Assembly: GCA_003021325.1 (NCBI GenBank) | Contig: PXQM01000191.1 | Span: 1 to 13,862 of the forward strand | Direction: 5' to 3' | From: Halobacteriales archaeon QH_10_70_21 | GTDB taxonomy: Archaea; Halobacteriota; Halobacteria; Halobacteriales; Haloarculaceae | Length of the DNA stretch: 13,862 nucleotides | Part shown: in pieces, positions 12,259 to 13,862 of the stretch | Layout of the letters: each line of letters opens with the position of its first letter | Numbering within the stretch: position 1 is the first letter of the stretch | The notes under the pieces: model-generated | Seen by the model: the letters and a program-made list of their open reading frames with translations, nothing else | What the model was told of the DNA's origin: nothing | Database searches by the model: none | Program-made: the position numbers and the translations under genes

Positions 12259-13862
12259 ATGAGCGACCAGCGGAGCAAGCAACCGGCCGTTCTCGAGTCC
12301 GCCGACGAGCGGGGGCTGCTGCTGGTCGCCGGCGAGCGCGACCGGGACCTGCTGGCCGACCGTCTCGCAGAGCGGTACGAGGTGGTCGAGGGCGACCCCG
12401 ACGACTTCGGGCGGTTCGACCTCTGCATCGTCGACGCTCCGACCTACCGTCGCGCCGCCGAGGACATCTCGGCGCTGAGAGGGGACACGGAGACGTACCT
12501 GCCGGTGCTCCTGCTCGTCGAGGACCGCCAGCGGGTCCGGGAGGCCGAGTGGCTCGCCGAGGAGGTCGGCGGCACCGTCGACGACGTGCTGGTGATTCCG
12601 ACCCCGAAGCACGAACTCGACGCCCGGGTGGAGGCGCTGCTCCGGGCGCGACGGCAGTCCCAGCGGCTGGCGCTGTTCCGCCGGGCGATGGACGAGGCGA
12701 CCGTCGGCATCAGCATCGCCAACCCGACCCACCCGGAGAACCCGCTGGTGTACGTCAACGACGGCTTCTGTCGGCTCACCGGTTACGACCGCGAGGAGGT
12801 CCTGGGCCGGAACTGCCGGTTCCTCCAGGGTCCCGACACCGAGGAGGCGACGGTCGACCGCGTCCGGGCGGCCATCGACGCCGAGGAGCCGGTCACCGTC
12901 GAACTGCTGAACTACCGGGCCGACGGCGAGCGGTTCTGGAACCTGCTGACGATCGCGCCGGTCCGGAACGACGACGGCGAGGTGACCCACTTCCTCGGCT
13001 TCCAGCGCGACATCACCGAGCGTATCCGCCGGGAGCAGGAGGTCCGCCGCGAGCGCGAGCGGTTCGAGGCGCTGGCCCGGACGGCCACCGACGCCATCCT
13101 CGTCGTCGACGCCGACGGCGTCGTCCGCTACTGGGACATGGCCCGGTTCTCGGGGCTGCACGCGGACGGCCACGAGGTGCCGCTCGAGGTCTCGCTGGCG
13201 GAGTTCGAGGGCCCCGACGGCCCCCTCTTCGCCGGCATCGTCCGGGACATCACCGAGCGGGAGGCGCTCGAGTCGGAGCTCCGGACCGAACGGGAACTGC
13301 TCGAGGGGGTCTTCGACACCAGCCCCGTCGGCATCGTCGTCGTCGACGCCGACGGCGACATCATTCGCGCCAACCGGGCCGCGGAGGCGGAACTCGGTCT
13401 GACGCGGTCCGAAATCGTCTCCCGCACCTACGCCGACCCGGACTGGGACGCCTTCGACCTCGACGGCGAGCCGGTTCCCGACGCGGAGCTCCCGGCCGGC
13501 CGCGTGCTGCGGACGGGCGAGCCGGTCGAGGACTACCGCCACGGCATCCGCGTTGACGGCGAGACGCGGTGGATTTCGGTCAACGCCGCGCCAATGACCG
13601 ACGACGGCGAGGTGAGCGCGGTCGTGGCCTCGGTCGAGGACATCACCGACCGGCTCGAGCGCGAGCGGGAGCTCGAACGCTACGAGACCATCGTCCAGAC
13701 CACCACCGACCCCATCTACGTCGTCGACCGCGAGGGGTGCTTCGTCCGGGTCAACGACGCGCTGGTCGAGGCCAGCGGCTACGACCGCGAGGAACTGCTC
13801 GGCAGTCACGTCTCGATGATTGCCGACGAGGGAACCGTCGAACGGACGGAGGCGGTCATCAG
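12259..13862 (+). CDS. LOV/PAS sensor protein with N-terminal receiver-like domain (runs off right edge)
   Basis: At least 534 residues; the C-terminal output domain lies beyond the window. Residues about 18-130 resemble a degenerate receiver: IVDAPTY holds an Asp at the phospho-acceptor position and IPTPKHEL a late Lys, but the usual acidic pair near the start is replaced by GER. Residues about 139-254 are a complete LOV domain: G-R-N-C186-R-F-L-Q-G with the flavin-reactive Cys, plus VELLNY, FWNLL and GFQRDITER carrying the FMN-contacting Asn, Asn and Gln. PAS 2 (269-334) is only about 66 residues: RYWDMARFSG joins the first strand to the C-terminal half, so its middle seems deleted. PAS 3 spans about 345-470 and PAS 4 starts at about 475. 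Coiled, Arg/Glu-rich linkers connect the domains. The output is probably a histidine kinase or a Bat-type HTH. It is 7 bp after the KaiC-like gene and likely co-transcribed with it. Confidence 0.88.
   Translation, partial: MSDQRSKQPAVLESADERGLLLVAGERDRDLLADRLAERYEVVEGDPDDFGRFDLCIVDAPTYRRAAEDISALRGDTETYLPVLLLVEDRQRVREAEWLAEEVGGTVDDVLVIPTPKHELDARVEALLRARRQSQRLALFRRAMDEATVGISIANPTHPENPLVYVNDGFCRLTGYDREEVLGRNCRFLQGPDTEEATVDRVRAAIDAEEPVTVELLNYRADGERFWNLLTIAPVRNDDGEVTHFLGFQRDITERIRREQEVRRERERFEALARTATDAILVVDADGVVRYWDMARFSGLHADGHEVPLEVSLAEFEGPDGPLFAGIVRDITEREALESELRTERELLEGVFDTSPVGIVVVDADGDIIRANRAAEAELGLTRSEIVSRTYADPDWDAFDLDGEPVPDAELPAGRVLRTGEPVEDYRHGIRVDGETRWISVNAAPMTDDGEVSAVVASVEDITDRLERERELERYETIVQTTTDPIYVVDREGCFVRVNDALVEASGYDREELLGSHVSMIADEGTVERTEAVI

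Noticed and set aside
10851..12428. Minus-strand open frame of about 525 codons
   Set aside because: Antisense to the KaiC-like gene; no recognisable domain.
12166..13809. Minus-strand open frame of about 547 codons
   Set aside because: Antisense to the LOV/PAS gene, with the repetitive V/D/L pattern typical of reverse-strand reading of haloarchaeal genes and no motif.
1..13862. tRNA, rRNA, CRISPR arrays, insertion sequences, integrases or toxin-antitoxin genes
   Set aside because: I looked on both strands and saw no cloverleaf, regular repeat-spacer pattern, transposase motif or terminal inverted repeats.

Overview
The window is about 14 kb of very GC-rich DNA. Its proteins are strongly acidic (Asp/Glu-rich, Lys-poor), it carries an archaeal RadA recombinase, and TATA-like boxes sit about 27 nt before many start codons. 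Together these point to a halophilic archaeon (class Halobacteria); the family cannot be fixed from this sequence alone. I see no tRNA, rRNA, CRISPR array, insertion sequence or integrase, so most of the window looks like chromosomal core.

Layout, left to right. (1) 1-306, minus: N-terminal part of a small multi-pass membrane protein. (2) 350-825, minus, and 945-1406, plus: a divergent pair. The first is a cupin with a C-terminal Cys-rich tail, broken by a one-base frameshift near its start. The second is a Nudix-family protein whose Nudix box has lost two metal-binding glutamates. (3) 1499-2302, plus: prephenate dehydratase (pheA), with a perfect inverted repeat between its promoter and start. 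(4) 2378-7328, all minus: a ZIP/GufA metal transporter, radA, a PspAB-like protein, and a bacterial-type NAD-dependent DNA ligase (ligA). (5) 7383-8486, minus: a PLP-dependent class V aminotransferase. (6) 8487-8803: a gap holding the C-terminal anchor of a surface protein with no start codon, probably a gene remnant. (7) 8804-9994, minus, and 10093-10794, plus: an MFS transporter and a short-chain dehydrogenase from a divergent promoter region. (8) 10860 to the right edge, plus: a double-domain KaiC-like ATPase followed 7 bp later by a multi-PAS sensor protein whose first PAS is a complete LOV (blue-light, flavin) domain.

The most interesting part is the last operon. A KaiC-family ATPase is apparently co-transcribed with a LOV photoreceptor, a natural candidate for a light-input signalling or timing module. 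Both proteins carry what look like internal in-frame deletions: the second KaiC domain lacks the stretch before its Walker B strand, and the second PAS domain lacks its middle. The first KaiC domain and the LOV domain look intact.

Several loci thus show lesions or remnants (frameshifted cupin, altered Nudix box, orphan anchor, two in-frame deletions). Whether these are biological or assembly errors cannot be decided here. Core genes (pheA, radA, ligA, aminotransferase, MFS, SDR) look intact.
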